From positions 2,695,628-2,759,627 of the forward strand of contig NZ_CP104144.1 of assembly GCF_025200715.1 (NCBI RefSeq): DNA of 64,000 bases. The letters run 5' to 3'. The notes beneath the pieces are model-generated. The model saw only the letters and a program-made list of their open reading frames with translations, was not told the DNA's origin and did no database searches. The first letter of the stretch is position 1; every line of letters begins with the position of its first letter. The stretch comes from Rhizobium sullae. GTDB lineage: Bacteria; Pseudomonadota; Alphaproteobacteria; Rhizobiales; Rhizobiaceae. This document shows, one piece after another, positions 16,309 to 25,957 of the stretch. The translations under genes were made by a program, and so were the position numbers.

Positions 16309-19300
16309 ACTTTTCCGCCTGGTCGATCCGCAATCCGGTTCCTGCCATACTCCTTTTCATCCTGCTTACTGTCGGCGGCCTCATCGCCTTCGACCGGCTC
16401 GCGGTGCAAAATTTTCCCGACATGGACCTGCCGACCATTCAGGTCAGCGCCACGCTCGAAGGTGCCGCGCCGGCCCAGCTCGAAACAGAAGTCGCGCGCA
16501 AGATCGAAGATAGGCTCGCCTCGCTGGGCCTTCTCGACCACATCACGACGACGGTCACGGACGGGTCGGTCTCCATCAATGTCTCGTTCCAGCTGGGAAA
16601 GGACAGCGAGGAAGCGTTGAACGAAGTGCGCAATGCCGTCGACGGCGCGAGCGGAGACCTCCCTTCCAAGATGCAGACGCCGAGCGTAACGAAGGTGACG
16701 GTGCAGGGCTCCACCCTCCTCACCTACGCGGTGCGCTCCACCCGCCTCAACGAGACGGAACTCTCCTGGTTCGTCGACAACGACATGACGAAGGCCCTGC
16801 TCGCCGTATCTGGCGTCGGCGAGGTCGGCCGGATCGGCGGCATCGAGCGTGAAGTGCATATCGACCTCAACCCGCAGCTCATGAGCGCGCTCGGTCTCAG
16901 CGCCGCGACCGTTTCCTCTCAGCTCAAATCCGTGCAGTCGGACGCCTCGGGCGGTCGAGCCGAGATCGGCGGCGGCAAGCAGGCAATTCGCACGCTCGGC
17001 GCGGTTTCCTCGATAGAGGAACTGAAGGCGCTCGAAATCCCGCTTCCGAGCGGCGAGCTCGTGCGGCTGGACGAGATCGGCACAGTAACGGACAGCTTTG
17101 CCGACAGGTCGTCGATCGCCTATCTCGATGGCGAACCCGTGATCGGTGTCGAGGTAAAACGATCTAACGGCTTTTCTGATACCGGCGTCGCGGCCGCCAT
17201 CGAAGCGGCCATGCAGGACTTTGCCGCGGCCAACCCCGATGTCGAGATCGTCCAGGCCTACAGCACGGTCGGGCCGATTATCGAAAACTACGACGGCTCC
17301 ATGCACATGCTCTATGAGGGTGCACTCCTGGCGGTCGTGGTGGTTTGGCTCTTCCTGCGCGACTGGCGGGCGACCTTGCTTTCGGCGGTGGCGCTGCCGC
17401 TCTCGGTCATCCCGACTTTTCTCGTGATGTACCTGGCGGATTTCAGCCTCAATACGGTGACGCTGCTTGCGCTCTCCCTCGTGGTCGGCATCCTCATCGA
17501 CGATGCGATCGTCGAGATCGAGAACATCGCGCGCCACCTGCAAATGGGGAAACCGCCGAAAGAGGCTGCGCTCGAGGCAGCCGATGAAATCGGCCTTGCC
17601 GTCATCGCAACGACCTTGACGCTCGTCGCGGTCTTTCTGCCGACCGCCTTCATGAGCGGTATTCCCGGCCTGATCTTCCGTCAGTTCGGCTTGACGGCAG
17701 CCGTGGCGGTTCTCGCCTCACTGGTCGTCGCGCGCCTGCTGACGCCGATGATGGCCGCCTACATGATGAAGTCGCATCCCATCGAGTTGAGGGACGGCCG
17801 TGTCATGCGCGCCTACATGGCCTTCGTCAAAACCTGCCTGCGCTATCCTAAACTGACCATCCTCGGCGTCTGCATATTCCTCGGGCTCTCGCTCTCGACG
17901 ATTACCATGCTGAGCGCCGGTTTCCTGCCGCCTTCGGACGATTCGCAGACGCAGGTCACTCTGACGCTCCAGCCCGGCAGCTCGATCGAACAAACGGACG
18001 CGATGACGCGGCGGGCAGCAGATATCGTTTCCCGCCTGCCGGACGTCACGCGCGTGTTCTCCGCCGTCGGAAGCGCCTCGTCGGGTGACCTGATCGATTC
18101 CGCCACAACCATGGATACGGCGACCACCTCGCTCGTCGTCGACCTGAAGAAGATCGGCGAACGCAGCCGCAAGCAGGCCGAGATCGAGAACGACATCCGA
18201 CAGGCGCTCGCCGTTCTCCCGGGTGTCAGGATCGAGGTGGGCACTGGAGGCAACGGTACGACACTGGAAGTCACGCTCGCTAGCGACGATTCCGATGCGC
18301 TCGACCAGGCGGCGGGCGCACTCGAAGAACAGCTGCGCAGCCTTCAGGGCATCGGCGCGGTGACCTCCAGCGCCTCCCTGCAGGCCCCGGAAGTCCAGAT
18401 CGTCCCGGACCTCGACAGCGTCGCGGCCCTCGGTGTCACGGCAGAAGCGATTTCCGAGGCGGTTCGCGTGGCCACGAGCGGAGACTACTCCTCCTCGCTC
18501 GCCAAGCTCAACCTGCCGCAGCGCCAGCTTCCCATCCGCGTCCGGCTCGATCCCGGCGACCGGACGACGCTCGAGGACATCGCCAATCTTCGCGTTGCCG
18601 GTGCCAGGGGTAGCGTCGATCTCGGTTCGGTGGCCGAGATCCGTATCGGCGGCAGCCCGTCGGAGATCAGCCGCATCGATCGTTCGCGAAACGTCACCCT
18701 GACGGTCGAGCTCAACGGCCGCATCCTTGGCGAGGTCTATAGCGAGGCACGGGCGCTGCCTGCCTTTCAGAGGCTTCCCGACGGGGTCAAGCTCGTCGAG
18801 CAGGGCGAACTGGAGCGCAGCTCCGAGCTTTTCAACAATTTCGCCATCGCAATGGCGATCGGCGTCTTCTGCATCTACGCCGTTCTGGTTCTACTCTTCC
18901 ACGACTTCCTCCAGCCGCTGACGATCCTCATGGCGCTTCCGCTTTCGCTTGGCGGCGCGCTGCTGCCGCTGGTGCTGACCGGAACCAGCTTCTCCATGCC
19001 CGTGCTGATCGGCCTGCTCATGCTGATGGGCGTGGCGACGAAGAATTCGATCCTGCTGGTCGAGTACGCAATCATGTCGCGTCGCGCCGGCCTCTCGCGG
19101 TTCGACGCGCTGGTCGACGCCTGCCACAAGCGCGCCCGCCCGATTGTCATGACGACTATCGCCATGGGCGGCGGCATGCTTCCCGTGGCTTTGAGCCTCA
19201 GTGGCGGCGATGCAAGCTTCCGTCAACCGATGGCAATCGTCGTCATCGGCGGCCTGATGACTTCCACCGTCCTCAGCCTCGTCGTTATCCCCGTCATATT

Positions 19301-19403
19301 CACGTTCGTTGACGACTTCCTGCTGCTTTTAAAGCGGATGTTCCGTCTTGAACCGTTGTCCCCTCGCAAAGGAGCACGTGATGTCCTCAGTACGCCTGCC
19401 TAA
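16305..19403 (+). CDS. RND efflux permease, HAE1 family
   Basis: 1032 aa, full length for AcrB-type pumps. It starts MNFSAWSIRNPVPAILLFI (TM1); the porter domain has NFPDMDLPTIQVSATLEGAA. TM4 carries LVVGILIDDAIVEIENIARH with the Asp-Asp proton relay, and TM10-11 has GVATKNSILLVEYAI, the family signature with the conserved Lys. The C-terminus is cytoplasmic and short. It is coupled to the adaptor by ATGA. Base and codon use match the adaptor. The substrate is unknown; the N-terminal pattern is of the MdtB/AcrB-like rather than the heavy-metal CusA group. Confidence 0.95.
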   Translation: MNFSAWSIRNPVPAILLFILLTVGGLIAFDRLAVQNFPDMDLPTIQVSATLEGAAPAQLETEVARKIEDRLASLGLLDHITTTVTDGSVSINVSFQLGKDSEEALNEVRNAVDGASGDLPSKMQTPSVTKVTVQGSTLLTYAVRSTRLNETELSWFVDNDMTKALLAVSGVGEVGRIGGIEREVHIDLNPQLMSALGLSAATVSSQLKSVQSDASGGRAEIGGGKQAIRTLGAVSSIEELKALEIPLPSGELVRLDEIGTVTDSFADRSSIAYLDGEPVIGVEVKRSNGFSDTGVAAAIEAAMQDFAAANPDVEIVQAYSTVGPIIENYDGSMHMLYEGALLAVVVVWLFLRDWRATLLSAVALPLSVIPTFLVMYLADFSLNTVTLLALSLVVGILIDDAIVEIENIARHLQMGKPPKEAALEAADEIGLAVIATTLTLVAVFLPTAFMSGIPGLIFRQFGLTAAVAVLASLVVARLLTPMMAAYMMKSHPIELRDGRVMRAYMAFVKTCLRYPKLTILGVCIFLGLSLSTITMLSAGFLPPSDDSQTQVTLTLQPGSSIEQTDAMTRRAADIVSRLPDVTRVFSAVGSASSGDLIDSATTMDTATTSLVVDLKKIGERSRKQAEIENDIRQALAVLPGVRIEVGTGGNGTTLEVTLASDDSDALDQAAGALEEQLRSLQGIGAVTSSASLQAPEVQIVPDLDSVAALGVTAEAISEAVRVATSGDYSSSLAKLNLPQRQLPIRVRLDPGDRTTLEDIANLRVAGARGSVDLGSVAEIRIGGSPSEISRIDRSRNVTLTVELNGRILGEVYSEARALPAFQRLPDGVKLVEQGELERSSELFNNFAIAMAIGVFCIYAVLVLLFHDFLQPLTILMALPLSLGGALLPLVLTGTSFSMPVLIGLLMLMGVATKNSILLVEYAIMSRRAGLSRFDALVDACHKRARPIVMTTIAMGGGMLPVALSLSGGDASFRQPMAIVVIGGLMTSTVLSLVVIPVIFTFVDDFLLLLKRMFRLEPLSPRKGARDVLSTPA

Positions 19404-19755
19404 CGACCGCTCTCCTTGCCGATTTTCCATAGCGCTGATCTTTATCGCGGCGGTTTTTTCCAATGAACCCGTCCAAGCCGAAGAAATTCTCGCTGGCGTC
19501 ATAGCCGACGGCAAACCGTGGGAGATGTACGTCGTCAAACGAAGGGTTTCGAACATACTTGCGTTTCGACCGGATGGTGGCGGAACGATCAGCGACAGCG
19601 CGGTGAGCATAAACGCGATGTGGAGGGCTGTTCCGGAGGGGATTTGCATAAGGCCACAACCTGGAGGGGACGAAAGATGCCTTCAATTAACGCGAACCAA
19701 AACCGGTATTGCGGCTTCTCAGAACGGCAGGACCATCTGGGTGCTGAAGCGGTAA
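19381..19755 (+). CDS. Small secreted protein of unknown function overlapping the RND gene
   Basis: 124 aa, not recognised. The start overlaps the RND permease by 23 bases; GGAG at 19371-19374 sits 6 bases before the ATG, a good ribosome site, so it is probably co-transcribed. A signal peptide of about 33 residues ends PVQAEE. The mature part is a small beta-rich domain with two cysteines in the segment GICIRPQPGGDERCLQL that could form a disulfide, and it ends GRTIWVLKR. Its position suggests a periplasmic accessory of the pump, but no function can be assigned. Confidence 0.7.
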   Translation: MSSVRLPNDRSPCRFSIALIFIAAVFSNEPVQAEEILAGVIADGKPWEMYVVKRRVSNILAFRPDGGGTISDSAVSINAMWRAVPEGICIRPQPGGDERCLQLTRTKTGIAASQNGRTIWVLKR

Positions 19756-20319
19756 ATTTTGGATTTTGCGATTGAAGATGGAACAGCCCATGTCACAGTT
19801 GGTAGTCAACACTCTATCAAACCGTGGGCGAATAGCTGAAGTGTGCTGACCTGACGGGATCCCCGTCTTGCTTTGGCAGAACCGCCATCCACGGCGATGA
19901 ACCGCGCCAGCGTCAGTACGATCAACCGGACCGTATTCGTACGCGGGTAGCCGCTCTCCATGGCTATCGGTGAATAGTTTTGCCACGCGGGCGGCTTCAA
20001 TCTTGGAAAGGCGCCTTCCATTTTGTGCAACTACGCAGGTGGCAACGCACTTCGGAAATGATGAACGCGCAGCGTGGGTGTCTTTGCCAACGCACTGATC
20101 AAATTAGGCAATGGCTTGTTCTTCAACCGCTGAGTTGAGTTCCGACGAGCTTTCGCGAAGCACATTCGTGGCAGATGTGGACGGGCAAACGCCGGTTTAA
20201 ACGCAGCGGATGTTTGCTCGAAGGAGTCTGTCGTGGAACCGCAGCAACAAAATTAAACACAATTGTTGCTGACAACCATACTGTGAAACGGGCTTACTAA
20301 TAATCGGATCCCGACACAA
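19756..20319. other. Gene-free intergenic region
   Basis: About 560 bases with many stops in all frames. No protein remnant was recognised on either strand. The right third is AT-richer and contains ACAATTGT (about 20258-20265) and should hold the promoter of the two-component operon. Nothing else could be supported. Confidence 0.4.
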
Positions 20320-21075
20320 ATGGCCAAGCCTATGAATAACATCGTGTACAACGTTCCTACTCAAGCTTCATCCCGAATCCTCGTCGTCGAGGACGATCGG
20401 GATATCGCGAGCATGCTGATCGACCTGATGACGGAGGCAGGTTACGCCGCCGAGGCAGTCGGATCGTCGATTGAAATGGACCGCGTACTAAAAAAGAAGG
20501 ACTTCCACCTTATCGTCCTGGATGGAATGCTGCCAGGTGAGGACGGTTTCAGCATATGCAGGAGAATCAGGTCGTTTGATACAATACCCATCCTCATGCT
20601 TACCGCGCGAACGAAAGAGATAGACAGGGTCGTTGGATTGGAATTGGGCGCCGACGACTATGTCACAAAACCGTTTAAATCCAGGGAACTTTTGGCGAGA
20701 ATAAAGGCGCTTCTGCGCCGATCGTCGTATTCCGTACAAGTCAAGCCAAAGCAGGAACCGATGACGTTTGCGGGCTGGCGGATTGATCCGGTCACCCGAG
20801 AATTGACTGACCGTGACGGTTTTCATGTGTCGCTCACGACGGCGGAGTTTGATGTGCTGCTGGTGTTTTGCCAGAATCCTCGAAAGGTAATGAACCGCCA
20901 GGAAATACTTGCCCTCACCCACGCAGGCTCTGCGGGACCTGTTGAACGCAGCATTGATGTGCACGTCAGTCGTGTCCGGCAGAAAATCGAACCGAATTAT
21001 AAGGATCCGACATTCATCAAAACTGTGCGCCTGGGCGGGTATATCTTCACTCCAGAGGTTGCGATAGCACCATGA
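20320..21075 (+). CDS. OmpR/PhoB-family response regulator
   Basis: 251 aa. The receiver domain spans residues 18-130: acidic pair EDD (24-26), phospho-acceptor Asp68 in IVLDGMLPGEDG, Thr95 in MLTAR and Lys117 in YVTKPF. The winged-helix DNA-binding domain spans about 150-245, with TTAEFDVLLVFCQNPRKVMN and ERSIDVHVSRVRQKIE as recognition elements. The start is uncertain: 20320 and 20332 are both ATG and neither has a strong ribosome site. It overlaps the kinase gene by four bases (ATGA). It resembles the OmpR-like regulators with an extended N-terminal leader. The target genes are unknown. Confidence 0.92.
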   Translation: MAKPMNNIVYNVPTQASSRILVVEDDRDIASMLIDLMTEAGYAAEAVGSSIEMDRVLKKKDFHLIVLDGMLPGEDGFSICRRIRSFDTIPILMLTARTKEIDRVVGLELGADDYVTKPFKSRELLARIKALLRRSSYSVQVKPKQEPMTFAGWRIDPVTRELTDRDGFHVSLTTAEFDVLLVFCQNPRKVMNRQEILALTHAGSAGPVERSIDVHVSRVRQKIEPNYKDPTFIKTVRLGGYIFTPEVAIAP

Positions 21076-22484
21076 TTGATCGCTTCCGCAAGGCGTCCAT
21101 ACGAACACAATTCATGGTGTTCGCATCTATTCCTGTTCCGTTGATGGTTATCTGCATTATTGCGATTCTACCTGAGCCGTTCATTTTCCAAAATGAAAAA
21201 ATGCTTATGGTCAAAGGCGCTCAAATCGAGCTGCTTGTGAATCAAGTCAGAAGCGCCAGAAATGACGCCGAAGTCGAGCATCTGGTGAGAACAAGCGCAT
21301 CCAGCGGTCTCGAATTGAAGATCCTGCCATGGAGCGATGTCAGTAGCGAAGGGGCGCGTCAAACGGATGACCATCTCATCCCGGATGAGCTTCAGGACTT
21401 CCTGCCTGCCGATATTGAAGCGGTAGTCCTTGAAAACACTTCGGATGGCGAGGGACACAGTACACTTGCGGTGCGCCTTGACGCGCTGCGTGCTCTCGTC
21501 ATCGGGTTCACCGGTGCCGATGTTTCGCCCTCATCTTTCAGCGCAGTCGTCGAGTTCATCGCCAAAGCCAACATCCTGATGCTGCCGATGCTCCTCCTGG
21601 TGCTCTATATAAGTCGCATGATCACGTCGCCTCTCGTTCGCTTTGCCGACGCGGCAAAGAGACTGCGCCTCGACGGTAACGAGGGAGAACAGTTCACGGC
21701 CGAAGGCGCCAAGGAACTTCGCACGCTTGCGACGGCGCTCAACAACATGCGTCACCGTATTCGCAAAATGGTCGATGATCGAACACGAATGCTGACGGCC
21801 GTGAGCCACGATCTAAGGACGCCTCTGACACGGCTGCGAATGCGCGTCGAACGCTCGAAGGATCCCACGTCAAGGGAAGCGATGCTGGCGGATATCGACA
21901 ACCTTACCACGATGATTGAGGAAAGCCTTCAGTATTTAAGCAGCACTGCGACAGTAGAGCCGCTTCGAAAGGTTGATATTTCCAGTCTTCTGCGGACCAT
22001 CGCGTCGGAATTTTGTGATCTCGGGCATAACGTAATTTACTGCGGACCAGAGCGGTTTGGATATTTGTGCCAACAAAAGGCTCTCATACGCGCTATCACC
22101 AACATTGCGGAGAACGCGGTAAGGTTCGGCACGAAGGTAGCTGTCGAATTGCGCAATAGTCCGCAAGGTGGAGCGGTCATCATTGTGAGCGACAACGGCC
22201 CCGGCCTTGAAGAAGGGCTCCACGGTAAAGTCCTGGAGCCGTTCTTCAAGGTTGACGAGGCCCGGTCACTAAATTCCAACAGCGGTTTTGGACTGGGGCT
22301 TTCGATTGCGGATGAAATCGTAAAAGGTCACGGTGGCTCGCTGTTACTTGAGGACATATTGCCGCATGGTCTGCGAGTGACGATACAATTGCCGCCGGCT
22401 CAGGTTGTTCAACACCAAAGCAGCATGGCGTCCGCTGCCAAAGGAGAAGCACTCGATCGAAAGGCTTTCGCCAAGGAGAGGTAG
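21072..22484 (+). CDS. Sensor histidine kinase (EnvZ-like)
   Basis: 470 aa inner-membrane kinase partnering the preceding regulator. TM1 is at about 14-36 and TM2 at about 163-181, enclosing a roughly 125-residue periplasmic sensor. HAMP lies at about 182-235. The H-box is AVSHDLRTPLTRLRM with His246; N-box ITNIAENAVRFG; G1 DNGPGLEEG; G2 GFGLGLSIADEIV. The sequence after G2 ends with an unusual Lys/Ala-rich tail (ASAAKGEALDRKAFAKER), and the stop lies 30 bases from an IS630 scar, so the last residues may come from insertion-altered DNA. Confidence 0.92.
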   Translation: MIDRFRKASIRTQFMVFASIPVPLMVICIIAILPEPFIFQNEKMLMVKGAQIELLVNQVRSARNDAEVEHLVRTSASSGLELKILPWSDVSSEGARQTDDHLIPDELQDFLPADIEAVVLENTSDGEGHSTLAVRLDALRALVIGFTGADVSPSSFSAVVEFIAKANILMLPMLLLVLYISRMITSPLVRFADAAKRLRLDGNEGEQFTAEGAKELRTLATALNNMRHRIRKMVDDRTRMLTAVSHDLRTPLTRLRMRVERSKDPTSREAMLADIDNLTTMIEESLQYLSSTATVEPLRKVDISSLLRTIASEFCDLGHNVIYCGPERFGYLCQQKALIRAITNIAENAVRFGTKVAVELRNSPQGGAVIIVSDNGPGLEEGLHGKVLEPFFKVDEARSLNSNSGFGLGLSIADEIVKGHGGSLLLEDILPHGLRVTIQLPPAQVVQHQSSMASAAKGEALDRKAFAKER

Positions 22485-22514
22485 TCGACCATATGAGCGG
22501 TTCGATCGCAAAAT

Positions 22515-22872
22515 TCCTCCCACATCCATTGGGCCAGATCACATAGACGCCAGTGTACGACGCCATCGAGATAGGGCGTTAGGCCGGGCTTAAAGGCTTG
22601 CGCTGAGGCCGTGCGCTGATCGTCGTTCAACAACGACGGCTTGCCTTGACCTTGGCCGTTGGCCAAACCGCGCGCGCTGAAGCGCACCACCCAGTCACGC
22701 ACGAACTGCAGGGTCACGCTGCCCAGCCGGCCAGCATCTTCGCGTGAACCACCATCATAGATCGACGCAACCGCCAGGAGCGCCGCGCCTGCCTGGCATC
22801 TTTTGTTTGTCGGTCCAGAAGACGCAGCCTGTCCCCATCAAAGTCTGCCCGTAAAGAAACTGCTGACCCCAT
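22515..22872 (-). pseudogene. IS630-family transposase N-terminal fragment
   Basis: Minus strand from ATG 22872: MGSAVSLRADFDGDRLRLL, then after a frameshift ASIYDGGSREDAGRLGSV, then TLQFVRDWVVRFSARGLANG, KPSLLNDDQRTASAQ and GVVHWRLCDLAQWMWEEF. These are successive pieces of the HTH half of IS630-type transposases as found in rhizobia. The match ends at about 22515 and the DDE catalytic half is absent. It is a dead fragment. Confidence 0.8.
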
Positions 22873-23062
22873 CGCAAACCTCCTGCTTGCGCCATCGATT
22901 CAGATTGGTCGCCTTTTGGGAATCTGGAGCGTCAACATCAAAGAGGTTTGGTATCGGTCATTCCCTTGGTCACCACAGCATAACTTAACATGTCTTAAAA
23001 CACAGAAACACGTCTTCCGCCTATCTGGGTAAGCGAAACTTCAGCCCTCAGGAGCAAGCCAT

Positions 23063-23372
23063 ATGTGTGTTCTACATCCGAGCCAAGCGGTTGACAGGCT
23101 GCTGATAACAATTGACCTCAGTAGCGCCTTCCTCGCCTCGCTTCTGGGGATGTCTCTTCCTGTCCTGCCGTCCTATGTTCTTCTCCCAGCAATCGAAGTG
23201 AGAGCATCAGGCGTCGCTGACCTTGTTTTGCGATGTGTCTCTTGGTCCATACATCGTCGACATCTGGATCGAGATCCGGTGGTGGTTTAGCGAGATGGAC
23301 GACCGCTACGACTCGGCACCAGAAGCCGCGGGCACGGCTAGAGGGCGGCTAACTTTTGAGGCAGACCAGTGA
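23063..23372 (+). pseudogene. Possible frameshifted small gene upstream of the methyltransferase-like gene
   Basis: GGAG at 23051-23054 precedes ATG 23063, opening a hydrophobic 75-codon frame (LLITIDLSSAFLASLLGMSL, then PVLPSYVLLPAIEVRASG). Near 23235 another frame takes over with protein-like sequence (LGPYIVDIWIEIRWWFSEMD) and its stop TGA at 23370-23372 overlaps the next gene's GTG as GTGA, the hallmark of coupled genes. The two halves together would make an about 100-residue membrane-associated protein with one frameshift. I do not recognise it; it may be decayed or contain a sequencing error. Confidence 0.35.
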
Positions 23373-23989
23373 ACAATGTTTCGCTTTCCACTGTCCAACT
23401 CACCCGCATCAACATCCTTCGAAGTCTCGCATTCTTGTATTTTTGGGGTGTTTGTATCAGTCAGTCGTCTTGGCCGAGCGATGGCTTGGCTCACACGATT
23501 TTGGCTTCGACAGGTCTCGTCGCAACATTTGTAGCAATCTTTGGACGTATGTGGTCGACACTGTACGTGGGCGGAAGGAAAAGTGCCACCTTGGTCATGG
23601 ACGGACCATATTCTGTCACGCGCAATCCACTCTACTTCTTCAGTCTGGTGGGGATCGCTGGTATCGGGGCGCAAACGGGCAGTATCTTGGCGATGCTAAT
23701 TTTCGTCGCGACAGCATTCGTCGTCTTTGCGGCAACCGTCGCCCAGGAAGAGAAATTCCTGCGGGAACGTTTTGGGACAGTCTTTCAAGATTATTTGGCT
23801 TCAACACCAAGGCTGCTTCCCAAGCCTTCCCTCTGGCGCGACACGAACGAATTGGAAATAAAACCCCGAATCTTTCTCAGGACGCTACGAGATGGTTGTA
23901 TTTTCCTTATTCCGTGGCCGCTCTTTGAGCTCATCGAAGCCGGACAAAGCAATGGAGTCCTGCCAGTTCTTGTTCGTCTGCCTTTCTGA
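23369..23989 (+). CDS. Isoprenylcysteine carboxyl methyltransferase-like membrane protein
   Basis: 206 aa with about four to five hydrophobic segments. The diagnostic half GPYSVTRNPLYFFSLVG followed by EEKFLRERFGTVFQDYLAST matches the ICMT/PEMT-like SAM-binding C-terminal region, in which Arg-Asn/His-Pro-x-Tyr and Glu-Glu are conserved. In bacteria such proteins methylate membrane-associated small molecules or lipids; there is no prenylated-protein substrate. It starts with GTG at 23369, overlapping the stop of the preceding frame. No ABC or quinone gene is adjacent, so the substrate is open. Confidence 0.8.
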   Translation: MNNVSLSTVQLTRINILRSLAFLYFWGVCISQSSWPSDGLAHTILASTGLVATFVAIFGRMWSTLYVGGRKSATLVMDGPYSVTRNPLYFFSLVGIAGIGAQTGSILAMLIFVATAFVVFAATVAQEEKFLRERFGTVFQDYLASTPRLLPKPSLWRDTNELEIKPRIFLRTLRDGCIFLIPWPLFELIEAGQSNGVLPVLVRLPF

Positions 23990-24751
23990 AAAGGCGCTGG
24001 CAAGCCCGAAGGTTTGACAACTGAGTTTAATTGAAAGGGATCGATCTAAGGACCGGTATTCCAGCTGACTTAGGGTTCGATAGCGACCCGGTGTCGCGTA
24101 CCTCCTAGGGCATTCACGATCTTCGCAAAGCAGCTCCTTGCCGTCGTCTATCTCGGACGAATTGGCCCCAATTGGTCCGGGGTAAACTGGCCGGGCTCAG
24201 CCCAAGTCCGGTCAGTTCAACCATTAATCTTCAAGAAGACTTTTATGTAGACCACGCGCGATCGGGAGGCTTGGCCATCTGCCCATGCAACGCCGCCGTC
24301 AAACGACAAGAGATCGAGGCGGCGATGGTTGAAGCCCCCATCCGACCATCGATGCGGTTCATGGGGAGAAAACGTGCAGCGGCGTATGAGGCCTGCCCTT
24401 CGATCTTCCGGGTAAATGTGCTCCCGGCGCGGAGCACAGGCTTATTGCGTCACAGGCATAGCGAACTGACCGTGGCAACACATGAGGTGGCTGCTCTTCT
24501 GCAATGGGATGTCGGTCGCGGACGAGCAACAACTCTTAGTAATACAAAATCCACAGCAATGACGATCCTGAATTAATTCAGCAGATATGATCCAGAGCGA
24601 AGATTACAATGAATTACAAAAGCTACCTTATGCCGCGGAATTTCACCATAAGACTATGGAACGCGCAAACAGAACTCGCGGATGTCTGCTGTGTGGCAGG
24701 TAGAGACGTGGATGTCTCCTGCGAACAGTCGCCCGGCGTAAGGCGATAGAC
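23990..24751. other. Gene-free intergenic region
   Basis: About 760 bases. One frame (24172-24576) is open but reads as non-protein-like sequence with no recognised motif. A minus-strand stretch near 24330-24390 weakly resembles part of a MalK-type ATPase, too weakly to call. The last 150 bases are AT-richer and should hold the patatin gene promoter. Confidence 0.4.
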
Positions 24752-25921
24752 ATGCATCGTCTAATTGCCATCTTCATGCTGGCTTTCCTTGCTGGCTGCA
24801 TGGCGCCGGACCGTATTGCCTATGGGCCGAAGGCTGCCGCGACCGCCAATATCGAGGGGTTTGGCGATATCCGTATCTATGCGGATACGAGCCGGAATCT
24901 GCCCGAGGCGCATGCGTGGCTGCCCATCCCGAGACACAAGGAAATCAACTACCTCGTTTTGTCGGGCGGCGGCGCCGGAGGCGCGTTTAGCGTTGGGGCG
25001 CTGAAGGCCTGGTCGGATAGGGGACAGCGGCCCGAATTTGACATCGTCAGCGGCGTCAGCACGGGTGCGCTGATTGCGCCTTACGCCTTTCTTGGCTCGG
25101 CCTATGACAACATCCTCGTCGACCTGTACACAAGCGGCGTTGCCAAGGAGTTGGTCGATGCAGATTTCCTGCCTCAGGGTCTGTTGGGCGCAAGCCTCCT
25201 AAAGCAGAAGCCGCTTCGAACGATGGTCGAACGGTACCTGACGCTGGACGTACTGGCGAAAATCGCCACAGAGCATCGCAAGGGACGGCGCCTACTTGTT
25301 TTGACCTCGAACCTCGATTCCCAAAGAGCGGTGATCTGGAACATGGGCGCCATCGCCGACAGCAGCCGGCCCGACGCGCTACAACTTTTCCGAGACATTA
25401 TCATCGCCTCGGCAAGCATCCCCGGCCTTTATCCAGCGGTGCTCATCAAAGCAAAATCAAGCGATCAGTCGTTCGAGGAAATGCACTCCGACGGGGGGTC
25501 GGCCTCCCAAATCCTGACGATTCCGGAGGGATGGATGGCCAATTCGGACAGGGTCGAGTGGCCCAAGGGCGTGAAGCTAAACATGTACATTATCATCAAC
25601 AACGCGCTGATGTCTGAATTTTCAACCACCACGAACAACACCTTTACAGTCATGGCCAGGGCGAATTCCTCCCTCATCAAGGCACAGACACGAAGCGCGC
25701 TGGTGGCGACTTACGTCTATGCCCAAAAGAACGGCATTCGGTTCCGTGTGGCCTCGATCGATACGCAGGTCGCCTACAGCATGACCGATCCATTCAACAC
25801 CAATTACATGCGGGCGGTCTACAACCTCGGATACGCAAAAATGGCAAGCGACAGCCTGTGGAAAGACAGGCCTTCGTTCACCGACACGCTCACAGCCACA
25901 CAGGCAGCACAGTGGCGATAG
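24752..25921 (+). CDS. Patatin-like phospholipase lipoprotein
   Basis: 389 aa. The lipobox LAGC puts the lipidated cysteine at residue 16, so the protein is anchored to a membrane in the periplasm. The patatin fold has the oxyanion loop SGGGAGGAF (71-79), nucleophile Ser103 in GVSTG and the dyad Asp247 in SDGGS, all intact. It should hydrolyse acyl esters of phospholipids or related lipids. It is followed 36 bp later by another lipoprotein gene on the same strand, so they probably form an operon. Unlike secreted ExoU-type toxins it has no secretion-system genes nearby, favouring an envelope or lipid-turnover role. Confidence 0.9.
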   Translation: MHRLIAIFMLAFLAGCMAPDRIAYGPKAAATANIEGFGDIRIYADTSRNLPEAHAWLPIPRHKEINYLVLSGGGAGGAFSVGALKAWSDRGQRPEFDIVSGVSTGALIAPYAFLGSAYDNILVDLYTSGVAKELVDADFLPQGLLGASLLKQKPLRTMVERYLTLDVLAKIATEHRKGRRLLVLTSNLDSQRAVIWNMGAIADSSRPDALQLFRDIIIASASIPGLYPAVLIKAKSSDQSFEEMHSDGGSASQILTIPEGWMANSDRVEWPKGVKLNMYIIINNALMSEFSTTTNNTFTVMARANSSLIKAQTRSALVATYVYAQKNGIRFRVASIDTQVAYSMTDPFNTNYMRAVYNLGYAKMASDSLWKDRPSFTDTLTATQAAQWR

Positions 25922-25957
25922 CCGCATCGCCTTTCCCTCACCCAACAGGAGAACAAA

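Noticed and set aside
24243..24437. Minus-strand stretch resembling the MalK sequence after FVAGFIGSP
   Set aside because: Only PMNRIDGRM-like residues match; no Walker or signature motifs nearby, so likely chance.
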